Below, piece by piece: positions 46,670 through 57,560 of a DNA stretch of 64,000 nucleotides. The notes beneath the pieces are model-generated. The model searched no databases. It was not told the DNA's origin and was given only the letters and a program-made list of their open reading frames with translations. Made by a program: the position numbers and the translations under genes. Where the stretch lies: positions 74,222,860 through 74,286,859 of the forward strand of contig CAMZMU010000027.1 of the NCBI GenBank assembly GCA_947311845.1, read 5' to 3'. The stretch comes from Poa pratensis. Taxonomy: Eukaryota > Streptophyta > Magnoliopsida > Poales > Poaceae. Position 1 is the stretch's first letter. Every line of letters begins with the position of its first letter.

Positions 46670-47199
46670 TAGGCCTGGAATTCGAGCCGAGCCGAGCCGG
46701 CTCGGCTCGGCTCGACTCGTTGAAGCTCGGTCAACTGAAGAGTTAGTTCGGCTCGATTCGTTTAACAAACGAGTACAGAATTAGAACTCGGCTCGGCTCG
46801 GTAAACTCGCGAGTTTGCTCGTTTAACTCGTTTAGCTCAGTAAAACAGTTAACATGAATTATAATATCTTTTATATATAATTGTTTCTAATTATTTGGGC
46901 TTGTATATGATGTAATTATCAAAACAATAAATGACAATATAATACTATCAAGTAATATCTAGTTGTTAAACTATAATATTTAGGTAAAATTGTTCACAAA
47001 GACAAGAATATAGGTAACGATACTTTTTTTACCGAGCTAAACGAGTAGCTCGGAACTCGGCTCGTTTAACTTGAACTCGTTTACCGTAAAAAAAATGAAA
47101 ACTCGGCTCGGCTCGTTTAGCGACGAGTTCGAGTCGAGTCGAGCCGAGTTCCAAACTACTCGTTTAACTCGCGAGTTTCGAGTTTTAATTCCAGCCCTA
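46670..47199. mobile_element. hAT-type MITE with CTCGGCT-rich ends
   Basis: An 8-bp target duplication CTGCCAGG (46662-46669 and 47200-47207) flanks inverted termini TAGGCCTGGAATT and AATTCCAGCCCTA. Both sides are packed with CTCGGCTCG and its complement, which can pair over a long distance. The middle (46850-47030) is AT-rich. An 8-bp duplication fits the hAT superfamily. No coding sequence is present. Confidence 0.9.
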
Positions 47200-47207
47200 C
47201 TGCCAGG

Positions 47208-47795
47208 GCTGAAATGGAAGCTTCCTTGGTAAAGCACTCCATAACAGGAGTTAACAAGTGCCTAACCTCTCATGATCACGGCGTCACATTGTATCTGCAT
47301 CAACAAGAAACCGGAGATATTTTTCCCTCTCGTGGTCACTCGAGACGTTAAAAGCGCGTGTACTTTTCACAAGTCACTGGCCGCTTCTTTTTTACTAGGC
47401 TGGTCTCAATATCTGGAGTACCGGCCCAATCTACTTTTGGGGTTCATGCTAAAAAGTAAGTGAAATAAATAAATGACACTCTAAATTTTTCATCGTTGTG
47501 GTAATTAGCCCTGCTATGTTTTCAAAAAATGAAAGAACTGAGAAAGTGAGTGTCCAGGTTAGTTTTGGAACTTAGCCCCGGTGTGACGCCAATTGTGGTG
47601 AAAGTTTTGCATACATTGCAATATTCTTGCTGAATCATGGAATGGTTGAGATTTTGAGAACAACTGCGACTGGGTTTTGAAAATTCGTTCTATGTTGTAA
47701 TTACCACAACCCTCTTTTGTGCTAATGCCTTCTTAATTTCTTTTCACTGTACTAAGAGAGTTTTTATTAGACTTCAAACAGGTGATTTCATTCTT
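47208..47795. other. Intergenic, no gene recognised
   Basis: Single-copy-looking sequence between the hAT MITE and the CACTA element. Open frames are short and without domains. Confidence 0.6.
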
Positions 47796-47829
47796 CACTA
47801 CTAGGAAACTAGCTATAGGTGGATCCACA

Positions 47830-48335
47830 TTCTGTGGCGCACCTTTTTGGCGGTGCGCCACAGAAGTTTATCAGTGGCGCATCTGCTATGGTGCGCCACA
47901 GATATCAGTGGCGCATGAGCTACCCATGCGCCACTGAATATGCCCTTTCTGTGGCGCATGGGCCCAGATGCGCCACAGAAATGTTGTGGGCCCCACCACC
48001 AATGTCTGGATTCGATGCTCCGGAGCCTTTTCTGTGGCGCATGTGCCTGGATGCGCCACAGAAATGTTGTGGGCCCCACCACCAACGTCTGGATTCGATG
48101 CTCCTGGGCCTTTTCTGTGGCACATGCGCCACATAAATGTTGATTTCTGTGGCGCATCCAGACCCATGCGCCACAGAAATAAGGTGGGCCCGCCCCCAAT
48201 GATTGGGTGGGTGCACTTTCTGTGGCGCATGGGCCTGGATGCGCCATAGAAATATTGGTTTCTGTGGCGCATCTAGACCCATGCACCACAGAAAGCAACA
48301 TTTCTGTGGCGCATGGGGTTTCATGCACCACATAA
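47830..48335. repeat. CACTA subterminal inverted repeats
   Basis: About 20 copies of TCTGTGGCGCAT or its complement ATGCGCCACAGA alternate in direction over 500 bases, often with GGGCC between. In CACTA elements such arrays bind the transposase accessory protein. Open frames through the array, such as 47813-48544 minus, are by-products of the repeat. Confidence 0.9.
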
Positions 48336-49034
48336 ATAGTTTCTAGATCTATAAAAATGTGGCAGCACCTACCTACCACCCCCATTGTGACCTTCTCCCT
48401 CCCCCCACCCAGCTCGTCTTCCTCCTCCCTCCCATCCCATTTTGCCCATACTTTTCTCCATTTCTTGTAGTTAAACCTAGTTTGTTTGATAGATAATTGG
48501 TGAGGGTTTGGTGAGCCTCCATATATACTCTCCTCCTCTCCCAATACATCTCTTTTTCTCCACTATTTTCTCTCCAACACCACACTCTCTCATCGATCAC
48601 GGTCACGTCTCGGTAACGAATCTACTAGGTGAGTATTGTTGGATGGACATGCATATGCATGTTTTGTGTGGCCGGCGGTGTACATGTATGGATGTTTGTT
48701 GTTGGTGAAGCGCTTGTGTCGCGCGTGGGCGTTTGCACGATCAATGGCAAGACGATATTTATACATGAAGTTTGTGTGGTGTGCATGAATATTTGCATGT
48801 TGTTGCTTTTTGTTGTTGCTTGTGCCGGCGTGGTGCATGGATGTTTGCCGAAATATTGATTCATTTCCATTTTGGAAATTTTTTGCAGCACCCATATGTC
48901 CTACTTTTAGGAGAAGTCATGCCAAAAAAAATCGTCAAACATGCATGTGTGTGTATGTGTGTGTGCATGTTGCGGTTCTAATTAACGTACTCTCGTTTTT
49001 TCGGTTCTGCTCTATGTATACCGTGTAGGCAACC

Positions 49035-50686
49035 ATGGTCGTCATGATGCGCTCCGGTCGAATCAGTAGATACAAAGAAGAAGCGAAGGCGGAAATGATT
49101 TGGTGCAACAGGCGCCAGATAAGATGTCCGTGTCGAAAATGCAAACTCGTGAGCTGGATCGACCCTGATTTCGGACAGTTGGAGGATCACCTGCTCAGGC
49201 GTGGTTTCATGCTAGGCTTCAACCAGGCGCCGACAGCAAATGGTGCGCATGAAGATGAGGATGGGCGAGAAGACGAAGAGTCTCCCGGACATGGTTATCA
49301 GGACGAAGGAGATGCCGGCGGACAAGATCATCATGATGAAGGAGATGCCGGTGGACACGGTCATGATGAATGAGTAGATGGTGGTGGAGAAGATGCGAAC
49401 ACGCAGAACCCGCTAATGTCGGCCTTGCGGGACGCTCATGTTCAAGAACTGCTCCTCAAGGAGGCGAGCAACGCTAGAGCTACAGCCAGAGAGAAAGCCA
49501 AGCTGGCTCAAATGGAGATAAATGGGAAGACTCTGTTGTATCCTGGGTGCCGGCCCCAGGATACGCGCCTGCAAGTAACGCTTGATACTCTGGAGATGAA
49601 AGCGGAAAACAAATGGACCGACGTGAGCTTCACCAAGAACATGCAATTCATGCATGATCGTCTTCCCGCGGGGAACACATTGCCAATTAGTATCGAGGAG
49701 GCCAAGAAAGTCGTGTGCCCTCTTGACCTGCCGCACGTTAAATACCACGCATGCATCAATGATTGCGCAATTTATCGGGGCGAGTACAAGGACAGAACCA
49801 CATGTCCGGTGTGCGGCCACGGATGATACAAGAGTACTAGGAACAAGAAAGTTCCTCGAAAAGTGGTATGGTACTTTCCTATCACTCCCCGTCTGCAGCG
49901 GTACTTCGTGGACCCTAAGGAAGCAAAGCTCATGCTATGGCACGCGGAAAGGGAGAAGCCCGAAAAAGATCCGGAGAAGGGAAGGATCCTGACACACCCT
50001 TCAGACGCTAGCCAGTGGGAAGCATTGGACAGCGCCTTCGAAAATTTCGGGGGCGACGCAAGGAACGTCAGGCTGGGTATGAGCACCGATGGACTCAATC
50101 CGTTCGGCAACTAGAGTAGCACTCATAGCACCTGGCTCGTGTTTGTATGGCCTTACAACCTTCCCCCGTGGCTGTGCACGAAGCAAAGGTACATACACAT
50201 GAGTATTCTCATTCAGGGGCCGAAACAACCAGGTGTCGACATACATCTGTATCTCGCGCTGTTGAAAGAGGAGTTAGCCACGTTGTGGGAGACGCCAGCC
50301 CGTACGTGGGATGCCTACACTGGAGATTATTTCGACATGAAAGCCGCGTTGGTCACGACGGTGCAGGACTATCCTGGTTGTTCATATGTATCGGCCTAGG
50401 TAGGCCACGGATTCTGCGCATGTGTCAGGTGCATGGATGAGACCCCATATCTTCAGCTACCTAGGGATCGCGGGTCTTCGAAAACCGTGTTCCCAGGGGC
50501 TCGAATGTGGCTTCGCATGGATCACCCGTGGAGGAAACGCGCTGACCTGTTCAATGGTAAGGACGAGCTCGAAAGAGCCCAGCGCCCGAGGAGCGGCACA
50601 GAAATCGACGAGCTTTTAAAAATTGGGAGGAGTGCCCTGCGCCGGGAAAGACCAAGGATGACGACGATGATGAGCTTTCCAACATG
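49035..50686 (+). pseudogene. CACTA TNP2-like transposase, broken and truncated
   Basis: One reading frame runs from ATG 49035 to the LTR insertion. It starts with a transposase-associated domain (IRCPCRKCKLVSW, HLLRRGFMLGF). A spacer rich in D, E, G and H follows, then the TNP2 domain (LLYPGC, CPVCGHG, KVVWYFPI, TVQDYPG, GFCACVRCMDET). It is interrupted by in-frame stops at 49371 (TGA), 49824 (TGA), 50112 (TAG) and 50397 (TAG), and by a one-base shift in an A run near 50615. At 49824, 50112 and 50397 flanking residues suggest the original codons were CGA or CAG. The protein would cut and join the transposon ends. This copy cannot. Confidence 0.88.
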
Positions 50687-52262
50687 TGATACGTCTCAAA
50701 CGTATCTATAATTTCTGATGTTCCATGTTGATATTATATCAATTGTTACATGTTTTATATACACTTCATAGCATTTTTATGCATTTTCTGGGACTAACCT
50801 ATTAACAAGATGCCACAGTGCTAGTTCCTGTTTTCTACTATTTTTGTATTCCAGAAAAGCTAGTCTGGAAATATTCTCGGAATTGGACGAAACTTGGACA
50901 GAACCTCCTATTTTTTCAACACGCAGACGGAGTCCAGAGGAGAGACGGAGGAGGGCCACGTGGCACCCACACCATGGGGCCACGCGGGACCCCCTGCTGC
51001 GCCGTGGGGTGGTGTGGGGCCCTCATGGCTCCGCAGCCGCCACCCTTTCGCCTATTTATTCTTCCCGACACGAAAACCATAAACACCCGAGCCATTATCC
51101 ACGAAAAGTTTCAGAGACGCCGCCGCCATCAACCCTAGCTCGGGAGGGTTCAAAGCTCTTCCCGGCACCCTGTCGGAGAGGGGAATCATCACCGGAGGGC
51201 TCTACATCACCATGCCTGCCTCCGGAGTGATGCGTGAGTAGTTCATCCTTGGACTACGGGTCCATGTTAGTAGCTAGATGGTTGTCTTCCACTTTATGCT
51301 ATCATGTTTAGATCTTGTGAGCTGCCTATCATGATCAAGATCATCTTATTGTAATGCTACATGTTGTGTTTGCTGGGATCCGATGAATATTGAATACTAT
51401 GTCAAGTTGATTATCAATCTATCTTATATGTTATTTATGATCTTGCATGCTTTCCGTTACTAGTAGATGCTTTGGCCAAGTAGATGCTTGTAACTCCAAG
51501 AGTGAGTATTTATGCTAGATAGTGGGTTCATGCCTCCGGTAATCTGGGAGAGTGACAATAACTTCTAAGATTGTGGATGTGCTGTTGCCACTAGGGATAA
51601 AATAACCGATGCTTAGCTTAAGGGTACGCCGTTAGGTCTAATGCATTTGTTTACTTTACGCACATTACTTAATGCAATTATCCGTTGCTTGCAACTTAAT
51701 ACCAACGGGGAACTCGGCATGACAACCTGGCGGTGGATTATTAGTCATAGACGCTGTTGGATAACGGTCTATGTATTTTGTCGTAATGCCCACATGAATA
51801 TCATAGTAATCATCATGTCATATATATGCATTGTCATGCGCTCAATATTTTGTCAATTGCCCAGCTGTAATTTGTTCACCCAGCATGTTAGTTATCTTTT
51901 ATGGAGAGACACCACTAGTGAACTGTGGACCCCGGTCCATTCTTTTACACTGATAATACAACCAACTGCAAACACTGTTCCTTTTCATTCTCTGCAATTT
52001 ACTACTGTTTTCCACACTATACGTTTAATCCTTTGTTTTCAGCAAGCCGGTGAGATTGACAACCTCACTGTTTCGTTGGGGCAAAGTAGTTTGATTGTGT
52101 TGTGTGCAGGTTCCACGTCAGCGCGCCACTGACAACCTTCAGAAGTGATTTCTTGCTCCTACTGGTTCGATTAAACCTTGGTTTCATACTGAGGGAAACT
52201 GCTGCTACACTGCATCATACCTTCCTCTTGGGGTCCCAGCGAACGTGTGATCCACGCAATCA
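50687..52262 (+). repeat. 5' LTR of element 1
   Basis: 1576 bp, from TGATACGTCTCAAACG to CACGCAATCA. It is very similar to 57561-59171 along its length. Open frames at 50818-51230 and 51641-52132 recur in the other LTR copies and are part of the LTR, not genes. Confidence 0.87.
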
Positions 52263-52273
52263 AGCTCTTTTTC

Positions 52274-52357
52274 TGGCGCCGTTGCCGGGGAGAAGAATAT
52301 TTCTGAGAGCTCCTGTAACTCCCTGCAACAGCTCTTTTCTGGCGCCGTTGCCGGGGA
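52274..52357 (+). other. Doubled tRNA-Asp primer binding site
   Basis: TGGCGCCGTTGCCGGGGA occurs at 52274-52291 and again at 52340-52357, both preceded by CTTTTTC or CTTTTC. The first is 11 bases from the LTR end, the usual place. Confidence 0.85.
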
Positions 52358-52530
52358 GCAAGAGGATTTCTGCAAGGGGAGTTTCACGCTTCCAATCTCT
52401 TTACTTTGTTATTGTCTTGCTTAGTTTATTTTTATTTAGTCTTGTTTGCTTTATTTATCAAAAACACAAAAAAATTAGTTACTTTTATTTTCAAGTTGTT
52501 ATCTTTCTGTTTTGTTTTAATTTTGCTAAA

Positions 52531-54711
52531 ATGAGTACCCCTGAGAACACTAAGTTGTGTGATTTCACTAGCACGAACAACAATGATTTCATTAGTACAC
52601 CTATTGCTCCACCTGCTTCTAACGCAGAATTCTATGAAATTAAACCTGCACTTTTAAATCTTGTTATGAAAGAGCAATTCTCTGGTGTTAGTACTGATGA
52701 TGCTGCTGCTCACCTTAATAATTTTGTTGAACTTTGTGAGATGCAAAAGTATAAGGATGTAGATGGTGATATTATTAAACTGAAACTTTTTCCTTTCTCT
52801 TTGAGAGGACGTGCTAAAGAATGGTTGCTATCTTTGACTAGAAATAGTATTGATTCATGGACTAAATGCAAAAATGCTTTCATAGGAAAATACTATCCTC
52901 CTGCTAAAATTATATCTTTGAGAAGTAGCATTATGAATTTCAAACAATTTGATAATGAGCATGTTGCTCAAGCTTGGGAGAGAATGAAATCATTGGTAAA
53001 GAATTGTCCCACCCATGGACTGACTGCTTGGATGATCATCCAAACCTTTTATGCAGGACTAAATTTTTCTTCAAGAAACCTATTGGATTCGGCCTCTGGA
53101 GGTACCTTTATGTCCATCACTTTGGGTGCTGCAACAAAGCTTCTTGATGATATGATGATAAATTATTCTGAATGGCACACCGAAAGAGCTCCACAAGGTA
53201 AGAAGGTAAATTCTGTTGAAGAAACCTCTTCCTTGAGTGATAAGATTGATACTATTATGTCTATGCTTACAAATGGAAAAATGCATGTTGATCCAAATAA
53301 TGTTCCTTTAGCTTCTTTGGTTGCTCAAGAAGAGCATGTTGATGTGAACTTCATTAAAAATAATAACTTTAACAACAATGCTTATAGGAATAATTTTGGT
53401 AATAACAATTATAAGCCCTATCCTTTTAATAGTGGCAATGGTTATGCTAATTCTTATGGTAGATCTGGAATGCCTAGTGAGGAAAGGATGTTAGAAGTTG
53501 AAAAGGCTACTAAGAACTTTATGCAAACGCAATATGAGCAAAACCAATTGTTTACTAAAACTATGAATGAACAATCTGCTATGTTGAAGAATATAGGACA
53601 TCAACTTGAGAACTTAAATAGGGAAATTTCTGGTTTGCAGATTAAGATTTCTAATGCTGAAACTTGCATTTCATCCATGTCTGAAGCACAAGCTTCTTTG
53701 ATTAATAGAATGGCAGCTAAACCTGAAACTATTGATAACAATACCTTTGCTACTGCCAATGCTATACAAGTTAAAATTGATAATAATGTGAGGATGTTAG
53801 CTGATTTACATGCTAGGTGGGCAAGAGAGGATGAAATTGCTAAAAAGAATAGTATTGCTAGAGTTTATACTATTACTACTACTGAAAATGCTGTAAACTC
53901 AAGTGTTAACAAACCTCCTACTATCAATGGTAAAGTAATTGGTGTTGGCAATGTCTCTACTTCTGTTGCAAAACGTTTAAAATTGCCTGAAAACACTGAA
54001 ACTGTTCCTGATAAAAGTGCTGAAATTTTTCGAGATGTGGGAGACAATGGTCCCATTACTTTTGATAATAATGACTTTGATTTTGATGGTTGCAATATTT
54101 CTGAAGTAATTAAGTTCTTGCAAAAGCTAGCTAGAAGTCCTAATGCTAGTGCTATAAACATGGCTTTTACTAAACATATTACTAATGCTCTCATGCAAGT
54201 TAGGGAAGAGAAATTAAAACATGAAGCTTCTATCCCTAGGAAGTTAGAAGATGGTTGGGAGCCCATCATTAAAATGAAGGTGAATGATTTTGATTGCAAT
54301 GCTTTATGTGATCTTGGTGCTAGTATTTCTGTTATGCCTAAGAAACTCTATGATATGCTTGATTTAGCACCTTTGGAACACTGTTATTTGGATGTTCACC
54401 TTGCTGATAATACTATAAAGAAACCTTTGGGGAGAGTTGATGATGTTTTTATAATGGTTAACAATAACCTTGTCCCCGTTGATTTTGTTGTTTTGGATAT
54501 TGAATGCAATGCTTCTTGTCCTATTGTTTTGGAAAGACCTTTTCTTAGAACTGTTGGTGCTATTATTGATATGAGAGAGGGGAATATTAAATATCAATTC
54601 CCACTCAAGAAAGGTATGGAACACTTCCCTAGAAAGAAGATGAAGTTACCTTTTGATTCTATTGTTAGAGCAAATTATTCTGTTATTGCTTCATCACTTG
54701 GAAACACTTGA
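52531..54711 (+). CDS. Gag-protease polyprotein of an Athila-lineage element
   Basis: From ATG 52531 the frame gives 726 residues. The retrotransposon Gag domain covers about 45-220, with LFPFSLRGRAKEWLLSL near residue 86. An asparagine- and glycine-rich linker follows around 270-310 without a CCHC knuckle, then a long coiled coil around 320-390. A retropepsin-like protease has the active-site motif CDLGASISVMP (D594). The D-L-G-A form, instead of D-S/T-G-A, is common in plant Gypsy proteases. The second signature is VLERPFLRTVGAIIDM. The frame stops about 35 residues later with no polymerase. It is fully open, so Gag and protease could be supplied in trans to relatives. Confidence 0.88.
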   Translation: MSTPENTKLCDFTSTNNNDFISTPIAPPASNAEFYEIKPALLNLVMKEQFSGVSTDDAAAHLNNFVELCEMQKYKDVDGDIIKLKLFPFSLRGRAKEWLLSLTRNSIDSWTKCKNAFIGKYYPPAKIISLRSSIMNFKQFDNEHVAQAWERMKSLVKNCPTHGLTAWMIIQTFYAGLNFSSRNLLDSASGGTFMSITLGAATKLLDDMMINYSEWHTERAPQGKKVNSVEETSSLSDKIDTIMSMLTNGKMHVDPNNVPLASLVAQEEHVDVNFIKNNNFNNNAYRNNFGNNNYKPYPFNSGNGYANSYGRSGMPSEERMLEVEKATKNFMQTQYEQNQLFTKTMNEQSAMLKNIGHQLENLNREISGLQIKISNAETCISSMSEAQASLINRMAAKPETIDNNTFATANAIQVKIDNNVRMLADLHARWAREDEIAKKNSIARVYTITTTENAVNSSVNKPPTINGKVIGVGNVSTSVAKRLKLPENTETVPDKSAEIFRDVGDNGPITFDNNDFDFDGCNISEVIKFLQKLARSPNASAINMAFTKHITNALMQVREEKLKHEASIPRKLEDGWEPIIKMKVNDFDCNALCDLGASISVMPKKLYDMLDLAPLEHCYLDVHLADNTIKKPLGRVDDVFIMVNNNLVPVDFVVLDIECNASCPIVLERPFLRTVGAIIDMREGNIKYQFPLKKGMEHFPRKKMKLPFDSIVRANYSVIASSLGNT

Positions 54712-57193
54712 TTTTACTTTCTGCGCCTAGCTGAAAGGCATTAAAGAAAAGCGCTTATGGGAGACAACCCATTATTTTATTTCTGCAATTTTTCTTTTTT
54801 GAGTCAAGGAGTTGTTTACTTCTGTAACAATTCCTTTGTATCTTTATTTTATCGCATTGTTGTGCCAAGTATTGCCTCTAATAGGAAGATGATGCTAGAT
54901 TTGGATTTCTGCGCAGGAACAGATTTCTGCTGTTCACCATTTTAATTCTATAAAATCACAGAAAAATTATTTAAATCTGAAATTTTTGTGCGTGATCCTC
55001 AGATATGTACGCATCTTTCGTTAGTTTAAAGTTTTTCGATCTGAGCAACGTAAGTGCCTCGAAAAAATTCGTCTTTGCGGACTGTTCTGTTTAGACAGAT
55101 TCTGTCTTTTATTTTTCGCATTCTCTCTTTTACTAGTGTTGAGTGGAATTCTTTTTTAGGGTGAAGAGCTTCACATAACATCAGTGGCAGTAGCTAATGT
55201 TAAAAGTAACGGTCATGTTTGTGTCCTTATAGAACATGTGAGTTTTTGATTGTGCACTAACCCTCTAATGAGAATTACTTTGAGTTTGGTGTGGCGGAAA
55301 TTTTCAAGGGTCAAGAGAGAAGGATGATATAATGTGATCAAGAAGAGTGAAGAGCTTAAGCTTGGGGATGCTCCCATGGATCACCCCAGCATATTTCAAG
55401 AAGACTCAAGCGTCTAAGCTTGGGGATGCCCAAGGCATCCCCTTCTTCATCAGCAACTTATCAGGTTATCTGTAGTGAAACTATATTTTAATTCTTTCAC
55501 ATCATATGTGCTTTACTTGGAGCGTCTGTGTGCTTTTATTTTCAGTATTTTATTTTTCTTATGGTCAACTTGATTGGACCCCAGCATTCTTGATTGGGAG
55601 AGAGACACGCTCCGCTTTTTCATATGAATACTCCTATTCTTCACTTATACTTGTTGAGTATTCTTATCTAGCTATTGCTATGCTTTTAGCTCCTGTTTTT
55701 CATGCATCTCTTATTCAGAGCTGTTAGTTCTTTTAAAGAAAATACTCTCTTGCTTCACTTATAATTGTTTGGAGAGTTTATGTTGAAACAAATTGATTGG
55801 TGTTTGGTTGGAACAGAAAATGTTGCATGTGGTAGATGGTATAATGGAAAAAGCTTACATATTCTTGTAGATCATTGTATTGGATAATTTGATACTTGTC
55901 AATTGTTTTGAGTTATCAAGTAGTTCATGTTTAAGCTTTTGTACCATGTAGTTAAAACTTATTAATGAAAACTACCGTAAAGCTCGTTGAAATTTGGTTT
56001 GCATGATTGGTATCTCTAAGGTCTAGATATTTTCTAGTAAAATGGTTTGGTTAACAAGGAAGACAGTGTAGACTCTGTACGGAGAGGGAATGCTTCTCGT
56101 GCATCCAAAACCTTGAGCCAAATCCATGCCATCTGTGTCCACCATAACTACCTATATGTGGTATTTTCTTGCCATTCCATGTAAATTTTTCATGTGCTAC
56201 CTTTAAACTATTCCAACATTATTACTCCTATTTTGTGTCAATGTTAACCAAGCTCATGAGGACAGGGTGGATGTATTTATGTCAACTGTCAAACAGACTT
56301 TACCACCGGACTAGCAGCATATACATCCGCTTATCCATTAATTTTGGAAAAAGAGCTGGCAAATGGGGTGCCCAGTCCCAATTAATTACAACTTTAACCG
56401 TTTAATTCTCTTCTCATTTTTGCCCTAATTTATCAGTCAAGCAATGACAAACAGTGAAATATCTACACGTGTAAACAAAAGAGAAGAGGGATGATCCGCC
56501 TTGCTGGTAGAAATAACGTCCTTCATGGGAGCCGCTCTTAAAAGTCTGGTTGGCAGGGGTCATATTGTACTTTCCATTTTTCTGACTCGTTGAAAATTAA
56601 CAAACACCTCTCAAAACTTATTTTTACTCACTATATGATTTCAAAAACTTAAAAAGCTCTAGCACATGATTTAATCCCGGCTTCCCTCAGCGAAGGGCCT
56701 TTCTTTTACTTTTATGTTGAGTCAGTTTACCTACTTCTTTCTATCTTAGAAGCAAACAGTAGTGTCAACTTTGGTGCAACAATTTTTATATGCTCGTATA
56801 TTGCACTTATTATATGCTTTGTGTTGACAAATATCGATGAGATATATATGTTGAAAGTTGAAAGCAATTGCTGAAACTTAAATCTTCCTTTGTGTTGGTT
56901 AAATACCTTTTACTTAGAATCTATTGCTTTATGAGTAAACTCTTATGCAAAACTCGTTGATGCTTGTCTCGAAAGTACTATTCATGAAAAGTTTTTGCTT
57001 ATATGATTCAGTTGTTTGCTCATTATCTACTTGCTAGCAAACTATAGACCATTGACTTGGATCACTTCATTCATAACATGTGCTTTACAATATTATTTGA
57101 TCAAGATTATGATTGTAGCATGTCACCTCAGAAATTATTTTGTTTTTATCGTTTTACCTACTCGAGGACGAGTAGAACGAAGCTTGGGATGCT
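54712..57193 (+). other. Noncoding 3' interior of element 1
   Basis: Nearly the same sequence appears at 60810-63358, and in the minus-strand element at 33812-36640. Small frames at 55506-55727 and 56169-56405 recur in both plus-strand copies without a domain. The string TAAGCTTGGGGATGC occurs at 55357 and 55415 and, slightly altered, just before the LTR at 57178. Confidence 0.8.
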
Positions 57194-57560
57194 TGATACG
57201 TCTCAAACGTATCTATAATTTCTGATGTTCCGTGTTGATATTATACCAATTGTTACATGTTTTATATACACTTCATAGCATTTTTATGCATTTTCTGGGA
57301 CTAACCTATTAACAAGATGCCACAGTGCCAGTTCCTGTTTTCTGCTGTTTTTGTATTCCAAAAAAGCTAGTCTGGAAATATTCTCGGAATTGGACGAAAC
57401 TTGGACAAAACCTCCTATTTTTCCAACACGAAGAAGCAGTCCAGAGGAGAGACGGAGGAGGGCCACATGGCACCCACACCATGGGCCGCGCGGCCCCCCT
57501 GCCGCGCCGTGGGGTGGTGTGGGGCCCTCGTGGCTCCGCAGCCGCCGCCCTTTCGCCCGT
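57194..57560 (+). repeat. 3' LTR fragment of element 1
   Basis: The first 367 bases of the LTR; it breaks off at CTTTCGCC(CGT), where the next LTR starts. This is the expected picture for a nested insertion. Confidence 0.85.

Larger units (their letters stand above)
47796..50686 (+). mobile_element. CACTA transposon, 5' part
   Basis: The left terminus CACTACTAGGAAACTAG starts at 47796 after CTT. Dense inverted subterminal repeats and a TNP2-type transposase reading frame follow. At 50687 an Athila-lineage LTR begins in the middle of the transposase. The rest of the element, with its right terminus, is outside the window. Confidence 0.88.
50687..57560 (+). mobile_element. Athila-lineage element 1 (gag-protease only)
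   Basis: 5' LTR 50687-52262, primer site 52274-52291, gag-protease 52531-54711, 3' interior without genes 54712-57193, and a 3' LTR fragment 57194-57560. No reverse transcriptase, RNase H or integrase frame exists. It is inserted in the CACTA transposase. The 3' LTR is interrupted by element 2, and its remainder should lie beyond 64000. Confidence 0.87.

Noticed and set aside
47813..48544. A 243-codon open frame on the minus strand with repeated ATEMLL/APQK-like phrases.
   Set aside because: It follows the alternating subterminal repeats of the CACTA element, and similar open frames exist on the other strand. The periodicity of the repeat, not selection, keeps it open.
50818..51230. Repeated frames also seen at 57325-57585, 57718-58116 and 63489-63912.
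   Set aside because: They recur only because the LTR is repeated. They contain no domain, and frames change between copies.
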